Origin: Globodera rostochiensis
Lineage: Eukaryota > Nematoda > Chromadorea > Rhabditida > Heteroderidae
Direction of reading: 5' to 3'
DNA length: 64,000 nt
NCBI GenBank assembly: GCA_018350325.1
Contig: JAEVLN010000005.1
Location: 2,738,142-2,802,141, forward strand
Shown one piece after another: positions 21,801-34,052 of this stretch. The notes under the pieces are model-generated. The model made no database searches. It saw only the letters and a program-made list of their open reading frames with translations, and was not told the DNA's origin. The translations under genes were made by a program, and so were the position numbers. Every line of letters starts with the position of its first letter. Position 1 is the first letter of the stretch.

Positions 21801-22826
21801 TCAATCTTTATTGCGCAAATATTCTTTCGAAAGATTGAATTTAAATTGTGGGCCGAAATTGGCCTTAACCCGGTCAGCAGCATCCTTCAGAGAGATAAAC
21901 GGATATAAATCGACCTGACGGACGAGCAAATCAGTCGTATCTGAATATTAAAACCCCACTTTATTTAGATCAAAAGTTTCCAAAAAAAATTTCCGGGGGG
22001 CCAAATTTAAAAGCTTAAACGGATTAATATTTGTTTTAAAAATAACTTACCCAAACGCTCCCCGTTCAAAGTGTAAATCATTTGACGGGTCGCCATGTTC
22101 AGACCGCACCCGACGACGTCGCCAACGCCAAACTTGTGTTTCTTGTTGGTGACGTACGGCCAACCGTCGACGAATTGACAGCCGGTCACATTGTGACCCC
22201 AAAATGTGCCGTCACTTTTATACGAAAAACTGGTGTATGCATTGTTCAGTGGCACGGATTTTGGCATAAGCCCAAAGCGACACAGCCTTAAATATAATTG
22301 GGCAAATTAAAATTTCTCGGCGGTACCTGCCCCAAGGGCCGCTGAACCAAAAAATCCAGCAAAAAATGCGTATTGCCGAAAATCTTTCTCCGATTTCTCT
22401 CCATGTTTCTGGCTATGTCCCCCGCCCAATTAGCTCAAATGGTTCTTTTCACAACTTACTCGCTCATTTTCTGAACTGTCACTTCGAAGTAGAACACTCC
22501 GCAATGGTGACGCGGTATCATCATTTCAGCTCGAACGGCCAATGTACCAGAACAACTCACTTTTGGAAAGCGATTTATTGAAAATTTGAACAAAAATTTA
22601 ATTCTCTTTTTCTCCTACCATGGCGAAAAACAGTCAGACAATCGGGGCGAATGCAAAGGCCCGAATGACAATCGGACAAATTCCAACGATTTTTTGGACA
22701 GATCAAAAATAACTGAAAAGTGTATAAAAATTGTAAAATATTTTCTAATTCAGCCAAAAACTCTCTCACATTTTGGCTCGCACATTCTGAAGCAAAGTTT
22801 TTGTTCTCATCAATTTGAGCGTCCAT
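21801..22826 (-). CDS. Short SPRY-domain protein, 208 aa, 5 exons
   Basis: Minus-strand exons in order 22826-22770, 22712-22619, 22559-22460, 22286-22051, 21940-21801; 209 codons with TGA, phases agree. Start [19 protein letters not shown] is a short acidic leader with no signal peptide or membrane span. SPRY follows almost at once: [77 protein letters not shown]. Relative to the + strand copies it lacks the N-terminal region, membrane span and coiled coil, and its first SPRY exon begins in a different phase, as in the gene at 23083-25106, so these two form a separate subfamily. Predicted soluble; ligand unknown. Orientation is convergent with SPRY copy 3, about 460 bp away. Confidence 0.82.
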
Positions 22827-23082
22827 CGACACGGCATGGCCTGAAATTTTTATCATTTTTTGGCCAAAACGTCATTATGTCTCTCTCATCAAACAGCAAA
22901 TTTGACGTTTTATTTTTTTAAATCAAAAATTTAAAGAAAAAACCCACCAATGCAAAAATAAAACGTCTAATTAATTTTTCCGTTATTATGCAAATTAATT
23001 CTACTATAATATGAAAAGAAGTATAGGAACAAATATTAGTTTTTTATTATTTAAATTTTTCTTTAAATTCCGTTGATTCGGT

Positions 23083-25106
23083 TCAAGAACCAGAAAAAAA
23101 GTTTTTCTCATTAGCTAAGTTTGCATGAGGTAACCCACCAGTTAAGCATTCTTTGGCAATATTGTATTCGAAATTTGGTCCAAAATTGGCCTCAATTGTC
23201 TCGCCGGGCGAAGTCATCGATACACACGGGTATAAATCCGTCTGATTCACAAGCAAATTGCTGGTATCTGTCAAAGCAAATAAATAAAACGCCATAATCA
23301 ATCAAAACAGCCGTACATCAGAACTATTCAATTTTTATATTTTACCAATTTAAAATGGCATAGAAGCTGAGAAATGAAATTCGGTTAAATACTGCATATT
23401 TGATCAATTCTTAAAAAATTTGTCGGCACCACCGACCACCAAATAATGGTTTTGTTATAAATTTTATAAATTCTCGAAAACACAATGAAGATACATTAAA
23501 ATTTTCAAAAATTTTGTTTTCGGGGGGAGGGCGAGCCCCACGGCGTCTCCCTGGCTACGCCCTTGTGCCGTAGTAACAACACTTTGTTCTGGCTACATAC
23601 TGACCCAGACGCTCTTTGTTCTTCGTGTAGATTATTTGGCGAGTCGCCAAGTCCAACCCGCACCCGACGACGTCGCCCGTACGAAAATGACTGTCTTTGA
23701 TTTGAATGCGCGGTGCCCCCTTATAGTGATCAGTGCCATCGCCGTGCACAAAATGGCCCCACAAATAGCCGTTCTCGTAAGCATACGAATTCTTGAGTAT
23801 TCCAACGCATTCGCCCTCCAATGGCATTGACTTCGGAGCAAGGCCAATGGCAAGGCCAGAAGTGCTTAAACACATAGGGTGTACATTCGCGATAAGTCGA
23901 ATAATCAAAATTGATAAAATATTTAATGCTTATAAATATTTGTTTAAATGGTGGGGGCATTTGTAAGACCAAATGACCTTTTAGGAAAAGTTAATTTTTA
24001 AGAAACTGGGACCTTGACATTTTGACGATTTTCACTTCAAAGTAGAAAATTCCACAAGTGTGCCGAGGCACAAGCAATTCAGCCCTGACAGACGAACGAC
24101 TTTCTGGAAAATCAATAAATTTAACAAGTACTTAAATTTTCATAAATTTTAAATGCCTTCGTTAATTAAGTCTTTTAATTGTCATGTAGCCCTTCTTTTG
24201 GGCACAAAAAAAAATTTGAAATCTTTAAACCGTTTTAAGAGCGGAGAAACAATTTTGAATACAAACAAACCGGTTACATGCAAAATTTAAAAATCAATTT
24301 TTTTAACTAAATTTATTGTGGATTTTTTTTTGAAGAATTAATTTTGTTGCGGATTGAACAAACTTTTTGATATTTTTGTACAATTTTGGAATAATTCACT
24401 ATGTTCTCCTCGCTGCACTTTCAAACAATCGGGCCCGACAATAAAGATACTCTCGTGGCAATCGGTGCCATTCCAACGGTTTTTCGGTTGAATCAAAAGC
24501 AACTGAAATGAAAGGATTTTGGGTAGCTGGTGCCTCTCATTTTTCAAATTAAAAATAAATCACAAAACCGAAAAAATATGTTTCTCTAAAGGTTTAAGGG
24601 GCCACAATTCGTGTATCTGACCTCCATTTTAAAATAAATTCGATCAATTCGTTGTAATTTTATGTTATTGAATGATTGTGGCCAAAATGGATTTTTTCAC
24701 TTCCCTTATGAAAATGAGTACGTTTTTAACTAGGGTAGGACAAACATCCTGGTTTTCAGGGCTTTTAAACTTGGGTTTTCAAAATGTTAATCAAATTCTT
24801 TAAAATTGCCATTCAAAATAGCCGCCCGTTTCAACAACAAAAAAAAGCAGGTTAACCGGGTACACAAAAGAGGGCTGGGGCCCCCGAAAATGTTTTTTAA
24901 TGAAAACATTAACGTAGAGTGAAGCGGAATTCGCAAAAAAATACTCATGAAATGTTCATTAAATTTCGACACATTACACGTTTCTTCCTAAATTGATTTG
25001 GAGCAGCACAAACCTTCTCAATCTCGCCTAATGATGAAATGCTGGGTTCAGGTTGCTCTGAGCCCGTCTCAAATTCACCCTCAAATTTGGCACTTCCATC
25101 AGACAT
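23083..25106 (-). CDS. Short SPRY-domain protein, 241 aa, 5 exons
   Basis: Minus-strand exons 25106-25014, 24502-24400, 24103-24019, 23864-23605, 23267-23083; 242 codons with TGA, phases agree. Start [20 protein letters not shown] is an acidic leader of 31 residues. [99 protein letters not shown]. After the domain it has about 25 extra residues ending NFFSGS. The donor of exon 2 (gtgaat) is weak and exon 1 is separated by a 511-bp intron, so exon 1 is the least certain. No signal peptide or membrane span. It is the upstream neighbour of the 208-aa gene in the same orientation and shares its phase pattern. Confidence 0.78.
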
Positions 25107-25528
25107 AACGCTTGAAGTGCTCTGAAAAACACAAACTTAACGATTTAAAATTTCAAAAAAAAATCTGTCTCTAAAAAAATTCCATTCAAAAAGAATTTTA
25201 TTTATTTCGGGAAGTGATCCCAATACTTTTATCAGGCCATAATAAAAAATGATCCGAGATTTTGGAGGGCATGGAGAGTGCCGCCTTTTACGGCCAAGGG
25301 CGTATCCAGAAATTTTTTTCGGGTGGGGGGGGGTGGAGGGGTAATTCGAAAAAAAGTCAATTTTTTAGGTGAGCTTTTTTTCCTTGTATAGTAAGAAATT
25401 TTCAAAAATTCAAATTTTTTTGAGAATTCTGCTTTTAATTTTAAAAATACTGTAATTTTTGAAGAATTTTAAGAATGGGAGAGGTCCGGTGGCGCCGCCG
25501 GAAAATTTTTTTTAAAGTTTAACGAAAC

Positions 25529-25933
25529 TTATGATGGGCAAGGACACACCATTTCGCTCTCTTGTTGTGCAAAGTCTGTACTCTTTTCCTCCGCGTTCCT
25601 CAACTCGCAATCATCGGCATTCACTTCGCTCACATTCTCTGAAAATCCATAACAATAAAATGGTAGATTAGGTAACGGTCTTGACATTGCAAAAAATTCG
25701 CGATTCGGTGTACCCCCTCCTCCCTCAGCATCCATCCGTAAAATCAATATTCCTCATAGTCAGGCATTCTCATCCCCACCATTTTCGGTGTGTCCGTCGA
25801 CTTTCTCGAAACTGACGGACGAAGCTGCAGAAGAAACGCTTCGCTGAAAAGTCATCTGCTGCTCAAGCTCAAATTCCAGACGCTTGACACGAGCACTCAA
25901 CTGTTGTAATTCTTTGCCTATATTATTGTCCAT
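25529..25933 (-). CDS. Small acidic coiled-coil protein, 87 aa, 2 exons (tentative)
   Basis: Exon 25933-25780 starts MDNNIGKELQQLSARVKRLE and continues as a heptad-like helix (EFELEQQMTFQRSV), then a Ser/Ala stretch. A phase-1 donor (gtgggg, weak) pairs with a good acceptor (ggattttcag) to exon 25638-25529, ENVSEVNADDCELRNAEEK to CPCPS and TAA. No known domain. If the weak donor is not used, the first exon alone gives a 57-residue protein ending GGDENA. An acceptor-like site above the ATG leaves room for a 5' exon. It lies between the minus-strand SPRY genes and a MITE; function unknown. Confidence 0.4.
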
Positions 25934-28129
25934 GTGGTCGAAGAAAAGTGATTTCGAAAATTGTCTAAAACAATTTGAAATAAAACGAAAGAAGTACAAA
26001 ATTTTTGAAATTTTGAACGCATAAAAAATTTGCTTCAATCAACGAAATATTGGAAAGCCCAGCCCTTTATTTTGTTATTCAATACTCCAATAAAATTTAT
26101 TAATTAATGACGCGCTTAAAAGATGACTAATTCGCTCAATACGACGAAACGGCTATAAAACAATTACCAACCAACAGAGTTGTCGCTCGAAAGTCGAATT
26201 TTTCCGCCGTTTGTTTTACATATCAATTCCGAACATTCAATTTTTTAGGAAAGTAATTTCAATCCTAATGATGGCGAAATGTATTATTATAAAAAAATTT
26301 AAACATGGAGACTAGGTACGTTTCATCGCAAGAACCTTTAAATTTAAACATTTTTTAACGGCGCGCTATCAGCATTTGGCGTCACAGGCGGTGCGCGGAA
26401 ATGCGTTAAACGTTTTCACACGTTAGAAAAATTGCTTTTTCAAAAAACCTAAAATAGCTCAACATTCGAACGTTTGACACGTAGTTTTAATCATTCATAA
26501 TTAGGGCTACGATTTATATGGCCATAAAATTTGGATGAAAAGTTGTAAAATATGAAACCAAATATGGGCAAAATTGCAAAATATGGACAAATTTTTTTTT
26601 CAAATATAGCAAAAAATGGGCAAGATTTCCTAATAGAAGTAATAAGAGCAATAAAAACATTTTATGCAAATTAAAGGCATTTCAGAAGAATTTTTTGAAA
26701 ATAAGCAGAATTTTAAAAATATTCATTTTTTTGTGGCAGTATTTTTGGTAACACTTAAGTTTGTTGCCCCCATTTTTGAAAAAAAACATTTTTTTTTCAA
26801 AGTCAGGTAAAAAGGTGTTTTCTAGGGGTATTCCGGGGCGTAGAGTCCGATCTGACCTCCGTTTCGACCCATTTCGAACCTTGAACCCGAATTCGAAAAA
26901 TTCTTCAAAAACTCAAAATTTCCCAAAAATTAATTTTGGCCTCAAAATCATTCCAGGGTTCGAATAGGTCGAAATGGAGGTCGGATTCGGATTCTAAGCC
27001 CCGGAATACCCCTAGGAACATCACTTTATCGACTTTGAAAAAAACATGTATTTTTTCAAAAATGGAGGGCAACAAACTTAAGTATTACCGTATTTTTTGT
27101 CGCAAAAAATCAATTTTTTTGGGGGGCATTTTTCGAAAATTTTTAAAAAGTCGATCCTTAGCGGTGTATTTTCGTTTTTATTGCATTAATTTCGCGTTGT
27201 TGGTTGGCATTGGCATTTTTGTTCCTTTTTCCTCCCACATTTTGGTGGCGGCATTTAATGGAAAATAAATAAATAAAATTTGTCTTTTTAGGAGATGCAA
27301 ATCATACAACAATTTTCTTTAATTTTAATGTGAGAAAATTATTGCCGTTGCCTTTTTTAATTTTTAATTTGGAAATTTAATGATTTGTTCATAGCATTTA
27401 ATGCCTTTTACATATTAGACTCGTTATTGTCTTGGGCGCTTTAATGCGTTTATTTCCGTAGCGACAAAAAGGCTCTTGAAAAATGATAAAATAATAAAAT
27501 TTAATCGTTAATTCCCATTTGGACGAGCCAGCTACTTTCGGTATCTGGTATTTAGATGGGTCTGGGCGTCCAGTCACATCTAGATCGGGTTGTCCGTCGA
27601 GAGCTGTTGAATGATACTAAATTTGTTACGGTTGGTCGCCGGGAGAACACAAAATTTAGGTCAAAATCTTCTTCTATCGGTTACAGCACCTAAGAAAGCC
27701 TATAAAAATGGTTTTGAGTGATTTTGAGTCTGGGCTTTATAATCCATATTTTCCCACATTTAAATTCCAGTCTAACCAATAGACTCGTCATCAGACGGGA
27801 AATAAATTTAATCAGGCGCAGGCCTAATGAACGGAGCGGCAAGTGTTTGAAATGGAGGCGTAAACGGCTGTGGGAGACAAAATCTTAACATGATTGATAG
27901 TAAATTCCCAATGGCTATGGAATTCCCGTGTAATTTCCTCATATCCTGGTGGTTGATTTGCCCACAAACAGTAACATACTTAAGGATAAAAATTGTTTGG
28001 GTTTTTTAACATTGTTTATTTTATTACCATATTGCTATGATAGTAGAAACGTTTGTGAAAGTCACACTAAAGCAAATGTGCTCGTGTCCTTTATGTCGGC
28101 CACAACACCTAAATTTAAAATACGTACAG
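25934..28129. other. Intergenic; MITE, no gene seen
   Basis: AT-rich with a repeat-like patch at 26510-26640 (atatggacaaa, caaaaaatgggcaag) whose complement recurs near 59030-59530, and a MITE at 26747-27089. The rest, including 27500-28120, shows no supported exon. Confidence 0.45.
26747..27089. mobile_element. MITE-like element, 343 bp, 8-bp target duplication
   Basis: Terminal inverted repeats start ggtaacacttaagtttgttg and the right end is nearly its exact complement (caacaaacttaagtattacc). The flanks are gtattttt on both sides (26739-26746 and 27090-27097), an 8-bp duplication. Inside, an inverted pair around ggtcggattcg / cgatctgacctcc folds back. No coding capacity. Related internally to the element at 37877-38242. 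The superfamily (hAT or Merlin both give 8 bp) is not decided. Confidence 0.8.
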
Positions 28130-28610
28130 TGATCATGATTTAGGAACAAACCGACAGTGACAGCAGCATATCCAGAGCCTATTTGTAAAACAGCTTTGCG
28201 CTTCCGGTCCACCATCATCTCTATAATTGACTCCACCATTAGCATTTCATTGTAAATGACTCCTCCGTCCTTTAAAAAAATTTTAAACGCTCGTCCCAGT
28301 AAAATCTTTGATTGTTCTATCGGTTTCAGCCACTATTCCCTTGCGCCAGAGATGGAAACGCTCTCACCGTCAAATTTGGTTGCAGCAAATGACTGAGAAA
28401 GACCGGAAGAACTTTAATGAACCCCGCGCTTGACGCTGATGAAAAAATATAGACACTGTTGTCTTGATCTTTGTACGCATTGGCCCCGCTTGCCCAAACA
28501 ACGGTTGGCGATTATGTCCAAGGTCCCCTTATTGCGGTACAAGTGGCTTTCCATGAACAACATATGTTCTAGGGTGTGAAGCACACCCGAATTGTCGTGG
28601 GTCTCCGTTC
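28130..28610 (-). pseudogene. M16 metallopeptidase relic (C05D11.1/M16C-like)
   Basis: Minus strand, exon 28610-28378 reads ETHDNSGVLHTLEHMLFMES, then KGTLDIIANRCL. HTLEH is the inverted zinc motif HxxEH of the M16 family, and ANRCL next to a GxNA.K.QD stretch is typical of the long M16C-like nematode proteins. Just after NRCLG the frame shifts by one base; the other frame continues SGANAYKDQDNSVYIFSS and FIKVLPVFLSHLLQP to a gtgaga donor. A second piece, 28269 to about 28130, reads DGGVIYNEMLMVESIIEMM, matching the next conserved block. The full family is about 1000 residues; here only about 120 are seen, so this is a degraded fragment. Confidence 0.7.
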
Positions 28611-29273
28611 CTATAAATGGCAATTTGCTTCTACATAAAGCTTTTAAAGTTTTTTCTAATTTTGTCCCTACATCAAATAGAATGCAAATTTAGACGGTAA
28701 ATTATTTGGGGTTTTTGTTAAATTTTAAATTTTCCCTCCCCCTCCCCCCATTATAGATAGTTTTTTTGACGTCAGAGTCCATCTACAAATTATTGTTTCG
28801 GCGACACTGATGAGTCTTCAGTCGTCGTAGGGGAAAACAACACGGTGGTTAATTTTTCTGACGGACGAGCGTTGCAATATATCTCAGGGCGCCTCGGCAT
28901 TTCGATGAAGGCTGAAAAGAGGTTGGTGCTGAACTAATCATTTTAATGTAAAAAGCATTTAAATCAAGGAAAACAAATAATTTAGCAAAGTTTTTGAAAC
29001 TTCAGTTACAAGGCGCATTTGCGCATTTTTAACAAGTCAACGGAACAGGGTACGGAAGTCCAGACAAGTTTCCGGGAAAAAATCGTTCTTCGGCAAGGTT
29101 GTAAGGGAGTACGCAGAAATTTCTGGGAAGGGGGAGGGGGTACTTTTCCGTTTTGGGCCCCAAATTTGAATTTTTTAAAAACCAACAAAGGGGTGGAGCT
29201 AAGTTATAAAATCAGCCTCTAAGTATGGGTTTTTTTGCCTTTTTTTAAATTTTAAAACAAATTTCTCCAAAAG

Positions 29274-30030
29274 ACCTGGCCCAAATTCGATGGCGCGAGA
29301 AGGACGGATTTTCGTTTACGGGAACTAACAAATTGATTGTGCGCCACAGCGGATCAATAGCCTATAGCCGCACTTTGTTTGCTGCCTGGACAATTCCGAA
29401 AAGAGGCTTTTCTTATTTCGAAGTCCGAATTCAACAATGCACGGGGTGCAGTAATTTTTTGTAATGAAATGATTTTTTTTTATAGGAATATGTACGTTGG
29501 TTTTGCCCCAGAATCGATGGTGGGAAAGCATTGCCGAAATTACCCAGGATCATACGCGTACGAAAGTACGGGCAGCTTGTGGGGTCACGGAGCTGCCGGC
29601 ACTTCTACAAAACCATTTGGGCCTAAGGACGTGGTGGGGTGCGGCATTACCGAAAAACGCCAACTCATTTATACCTTGAATGGCCAACGTTTAAGTGAGA
29701 AGAAGAAGAAAAAAGGGGCAATAAAATTTGTTTTCATTGATTTGGCTTAGCACTCTTGTACAGGAACTGACTATCCGGAAATTTCAGAATTTAAAAAAAT
29801 TGTGAAAAGTCTAGCAACTGGATTCGTTCCGATTATTTTGCATATAAATTTTTTTATTCGCTTTTTATTTGATTGTTTTTGCAGACACCGCCAATTTGTT
29901 CATCGATTCTGCAGACGATTTGTCCAAGTTGTCGCCGTGCGTTACGTTGTATGCAGTTAACGACCAGATAGAAGGCAACTTTGGGCCGCCAGATACATTC
30001 GCATGTGGACGGATTTTAAATTGGAGTTAA
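29274..30030 (+). CDS. SPRY-domain protein, 5' end not resolved, 3 exons seen
   Basis: Exons 29274-29445, 29486-29694, 29885-30030, with phase-consistent GT-AG junctions and TAA. They encode a full SPRY core: IRWREKDGFSFTGTNKLIV, WTIPKRGFSYFEVRI, GNMYVGFAPESMVG, SLWGHGAAG, GPKDVVGCGITEKRQLIYTL, NTANLFIDSADDL, EGNFGPPDTF. It is the most divergent SPRY copy here (VGCGITEKRQ in place of [10 protein letters not shown]; shorter loop). The first exon shown starts in phase 1, so an upstream exon is required. An open stretch at 28776-28921 (GDTDESSVVVGENNT) is nearby but its donors do not fit that phase. It may be a partial gene. Confidence 0.65.
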
Positions 30031-31252
30031 TTTTTGTTGTTGTTGAAAATTAAACAGTATCAGTTTTATCGATTTTTGTGTCAATACCGAAAGTTAAACA
30101 CGGGGAAAACTTGTTTTTCCTGGTATTATGTATCAATCAACTCTTGTCGAGACAAATTAAATAGTTTATCAAAATTTTGCTTATGAAATCACTTTAACCA
30201 GTTCTAATTTCTAAAAAGCAGAGGATACCCTTTTGGTCAAAATTGTAGAAAATATTTTTTATTCTAAAAATTGTCTGAAAGTATGTTATTTACCTAATGC
30301 ACGTTACGAATTCATCAATAGAAATAAAAATTGAGAATTTAAAGCGGCTTTTTAATCGGTTAAAATTTTTGCATAGTCTAACCACTTATTGTTTTTTCTC
30401 TACTTGCGATTGTGAGGGGAGGGGGTCTGGGGAGGACTACAGCCCCCCTCCCGAAAAATTTTTTCAGGAAAAAACCAAAGAAGGGTCCCTTTTCTTTTGC
30501 AAAATTTGTAATTTTTGGACCATTTTTCGTAACAATTACTGCCCCCCCCTCCCGGGAAAGGGACGTTTCGTTCCCGCCGGTTCGTTCCTAAACATTTTTG
30601 CGCATGAATAAATGAAGTCAGACAAATCTGGATCGTCAAATATCACACAATTATTGCTAACGATATAATACAACGGCTTATAAGTCTGCTAGAGGATCAC
30701 GCCTTTTACTTTTCAGAAAAAGAATGTGATTTAAATTTTGTTTATATTATTAGAGTCCCTCTAAAACGTTTTTACAAAAGGCTCGAACTAATTCAACTCT
30801 TTTGCATCCAAAGTCACGTTAGGCTAGGCCTAAGTTTAGGCTCGCTTAGGTTTAGCCTCCATAAAAATCCAAAAATGCACCCCTAAAGATTGACTTTTTC
30901 AAATTAAAAAAGCTCTATTTTGATTTTTAGGGCATTAAAAATCCGGCCCCTAATTAATCCGACTTTTGTTGCTTAAAAGTCGTTTTTCCTTAATTTGCTA
31001 ACATTTTAAGCGATTCAAAAAAAAACGCTTATCGGCGCACCCGAGCTAAAATAAGAGATACATTATTTAAGATTTTAAATTCCGATTTCCCTTCTTAGGC
31101 TCGGAATTGATTTCTAAAATTTTATGAGGTCGTCGGCGCCCATGCCTGTTTTGATATTGATCAATTAAGTGTAATAATGTGTTTAATGGATAAAATTGAT
31201 CGGTTTAAATTTCAACAACAACAAATCATAAAAAGTTATTACTTTCCAATTT
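30031..31252. other. Intergenic with transposon-end-like repeats
   Basis: No gene seen. A block at about 30410-30570 has paired GC-rich segments (ggactacagcccccctcccg and tgcccccccctcccgggaaag) around AT-rich sequence, like decayed transposon ends. Between about 30800 and 30870 there are repeated taggctaggcctaag words also seen near 2150. Confidence 0.4.
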
Positions 31253-32124
31253 CTAAATGCCATCGGCAATATCGAAAGTGAAAATCGGGCCAAAGTTGGC
31301 TTCAATTTTGTTGCCAGGGCTAAACAACGTAACGCACGGAAACAAATCGGACAAATCGCCGGCAGAATCGACAAACAAATCGGCGGTGTCTGCAAAAACA
31401 ATCAAATAAAATCATTAAATACAAAAAATAATATCTTTGATAAAAGTTTAAATTTTTTCTGGACAAATTCCATAAAAAATTGGCCTTTTCTTCTCACCCA
31501 AACGCTCGCCGTTTTTTGTGTAAATGATTCGGCGCGTTGCCAAATTGACGCCGCAGCCGACGACGTCGCCGACATCAAACGGTTTATAGGAGGGAGTTTC
31601 AATCTCTTCGTCGTGACAGCAAAACTGGCCATGGTTTCCGTATGCGTAAGTGCCTTTTTCAGTTCCAACAATAGAATTCAATGGCATTTGTTTGGTCGCG
31701 AGTCCAAAATAAAGAATGGACCTAAATAAATTTTTTTTGTTATTTTTATAGAAATTTTATACAGAAATTAACTAGACTTGGTCAAGATTTTAGTGTGTAG
31801 TTTGAGATTTTTGACGTTTTAGTTTTTTATGATATTTATTAATTACATTTTATCGTCTTTCGTTCCGATTTTCAGTTCGAAATAGAAAATGCCAATGTCT
31901 TTTTTTGGAATTGGCATCTCAGCAAAGACAGAGCGACTACCTGAAAGAATATTTATATTAAATACCGCAACTTTCAAAAGAATCTCCGGGACCGGAGTTT
32001 GTCCGTTCCCAGAACATTTCAGAAAAGTTGTCATCGCAGCGTTTGGCAATCAATCGTTTGCGCTCAACCAGCATTAAATCTTTGGCACACGCGGCGATAT
32101 CCCATCGATTTTGGGGGGTTAGCA
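31253..32124 (-). CDS. SPRY-domain protein, 5' end not resolved, 4 exons seen
   Basis: Minus-strand exons 32124-31993, 31940-31847, 31721-31498, 31389-31253, phases agree, stop [83 protein letters not shown], then [17 protein letters not shown]. The second intron from the 5' end of this set needs the donor gtcccg to be a normal 52 bp; the alternative gtattt would leave only 25 bp. The C-terminus is nearly that of the 409-aa SPRY copy, so it groups with the membrane-anchored set, but no membrane or coiled-coil exons were found above 32124. Either they lie beyond the repeat-rich 32.2-33.2 kb or the copy is 5' truncated. Confidence 0.7.
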
Positions 32125-33311
32125 CTGAAAAATAATTTTAAAATAAAATTAAATATATTTTACTCAAATATTTAATCGGGAAAAGAAAATTAAAGCAAAA
32201 AATGCTTTTGAGTTTCCAAATCTTTTTCTAATCTGGAGGGATTATCCCGGTCTTAGCCCATCCCGTGTTTTTCAAATCCAGATAATCCCGATTTTCTTTA
32301 AAATATTAATCCCGTTTGAATTTTTTGAAATTCTAACATAAATTTTCAAAAAGAATTTGGCCAAATTGCCTCACCAAGAAACGCCGCGCCCAATTTGATA
32401 AACTCAACACCGACCGGCCCATTTTATCACAAAAAGGTGGCATTTTTCAGTGAAACACCGAAGCTTCGAAAGACCTTTTTACATTTGTTGATATTGGCGA
32501 TTTTTTGTTCAATTTATTCAAACAAAAAATGACTTAATCGTTCAGAATAGGGTTGGCACCAGGGATGGTCGGAATTCCGATTTTCGGAATTCCGACTTCC
32601 GACATTTTTGGGCTCGGAATTCCGACTTCCGAAAAATTTTTAGGCCCCGGAATTCCGACTTCCGAACTTTTTTACTAATTTGTTAAGGGATTTTCAACCA
32701 AAATTTTAAAAATGCGGTAATTTTTTGAAGCTTTTTAGGAGTGTACTTTTAGGCAAGGAACCTGCAAAATACGCGTCTAAAAAAGCACAAAATTCTATAA
32801 AAGATCCTGACAAAAAAAAAATCGAATTTTATTGTATATTTTATGAAAATTTTTCAAAAAATTAGTGGTCGTAGAACAAAAATTCAGAAAGATGTGATGA
32901 ATTATTCAAAAATTCATCTTTTGCCATTTTAATTAAAAAAATATTTGAAAATTTATTAAAAAAGTTACATTATTGAAATCGAATTGATCAAAAGGCACAA
33001 ACTGAAGAAAAAAAGTATGAATTTTGATTTAGTTAAGGCAAATGTTTTATACCCAAAACATTTTTCATAATTTAAGGGAGGACGGACGGCGTCAGTGAGT
33101 GGGGGAGAGCAATTTAAATTTCATCTTCAATGCGATTGGACCCAAACTTATTAATGTGTACCTAATTTATTGATGAACAAATTTCACTGTTTGGCTCAAG
33201 ACTTTTTTGGGCAGTGTATGCCAAATCTTGCAAAAAAACGAAATTAGGGATCATTAAATTGATGAATTCGTGTCGATAAAAATTGCATTCCTCCACCCCA
33301 CCACCCCTCCC
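32125..33311. other. Intergenic with GATCCCG and GGAATTCCG islands
   Basis: About 32225-32305 repeats attatcccg-type words; about 32560-32665 repeats ggaattccgacttccg words, introduced by caccagggatggtcgg. Remaining sequence is AT-rich. No gene supported. Confidence 0.5.
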
Positions 33312-33690
33312 CTAGCACTCGTCCTTGGCAACCACCAGCGGCGGCATTTCAACTTTGGCCACCTCCACTGCGGCGGGGTCCATTTCAGCGGATGGCCCGG
33401 CGGCAGGTGGTTGTGCAGAACGCCGAAGGGCTTAAATAGAATTAAAATTAATTTAATAAAATACCCTTCCGTTTTTTATGCGCCTTCATCCGCTCCTTGA
33501 ATTTGTGAAAATGCAAGGCCTTGCTCTTGCCCTTGCCGGAGGCGATGGAGGCATTGGCCAGCTGGCGCTGGGCTTGGCGTTGTTCTTTCAACGCCTTCTT
33601 CCAATCGGAACCGAGCCGTCGCTCCATCCGCTCTCGGAACTGACGCCCGCCGCGCAACCCCCGCGTGCGCGTTTGCGGCAGTGAAGTGGC
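33312..33690 (-). CDS. C-terminal exons of an unrecognised basic protein
   Basis: Exon 33690-33465 begins in phase 0 after acceptor taattgtaag and reads RTRGLRGGRQFRERMERRLG, then WKKALKEQRQAQRQL and KALHFHKFKERMKAHKKRK. It joins in phase 1 to exon 33430-33312, Pro/Ala-rich, ending LVVAKDEC and TAG. The middle is strongly basic and helical, like nucleolar or RNA-binding tails. GC content and lack of stops support coding. N-terminal exons were not identified; an ATG in the exon's frame just upstream (33711) would give a 113-residue reading but spans the acceptor. No family assigned. Confidence 0.45.
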
Positions 33691-33800
33691 CTTACAATTA
33701 ATCCAAAACATTGGAGTTAAAAACGGACTTTAAAAGATATATTTTCCACAAATTTTGATCAAAAGGGTCCTCCCGCCTATGCTTTTCAAAATTTGAACCG

Positions 33801-34052
33801 GTTTAAACCAGGATGTAACCGAATTCCGGTTTCCGGACATTTGAGTCCGGAATTCCGGACTTTTTGGCAAAAATTGAATTTTTTAAAGAAAAATGGTTCA
33901 AAAAATGCATTATGGACGGGCAAAAAGCGATCAAAAAAAAATCAAATTTTGGTTTTAAATTTTCCGGAAATTTGGGTCCGGAATCCTAAATTGAGATCTG
34001 GAATTCCGCAGGGTTCTTTTTTTTTGCCGTCGGTTACATCCCTGGTTTAAAC
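33801..34052. repeat. GGAATTCCG-word island with 20-bp inverted ends
   Basis: Left end gtttaaaccaggatgtaacc and right end ggttacatccctggtttaaa differ only by one extra c. The interior repeats ccggaattccgg and tccggaatcc words. Confidence 0.75.

Noticed and set aside
28776..28921. Candidate first exon (GDTDESSVVVGENNT) for the SPRY gene at 29274
   Set aside because: Its donors give phase 2 or 0, but the next exon needs phase 1.
32340..32420. Minus-strand ATG stretch MGRSVLSLSNWARRFL before the SPRY gene at 31253
   Set aside because: It would end in phase 0, not the phase 1 required by the exon at 32124.
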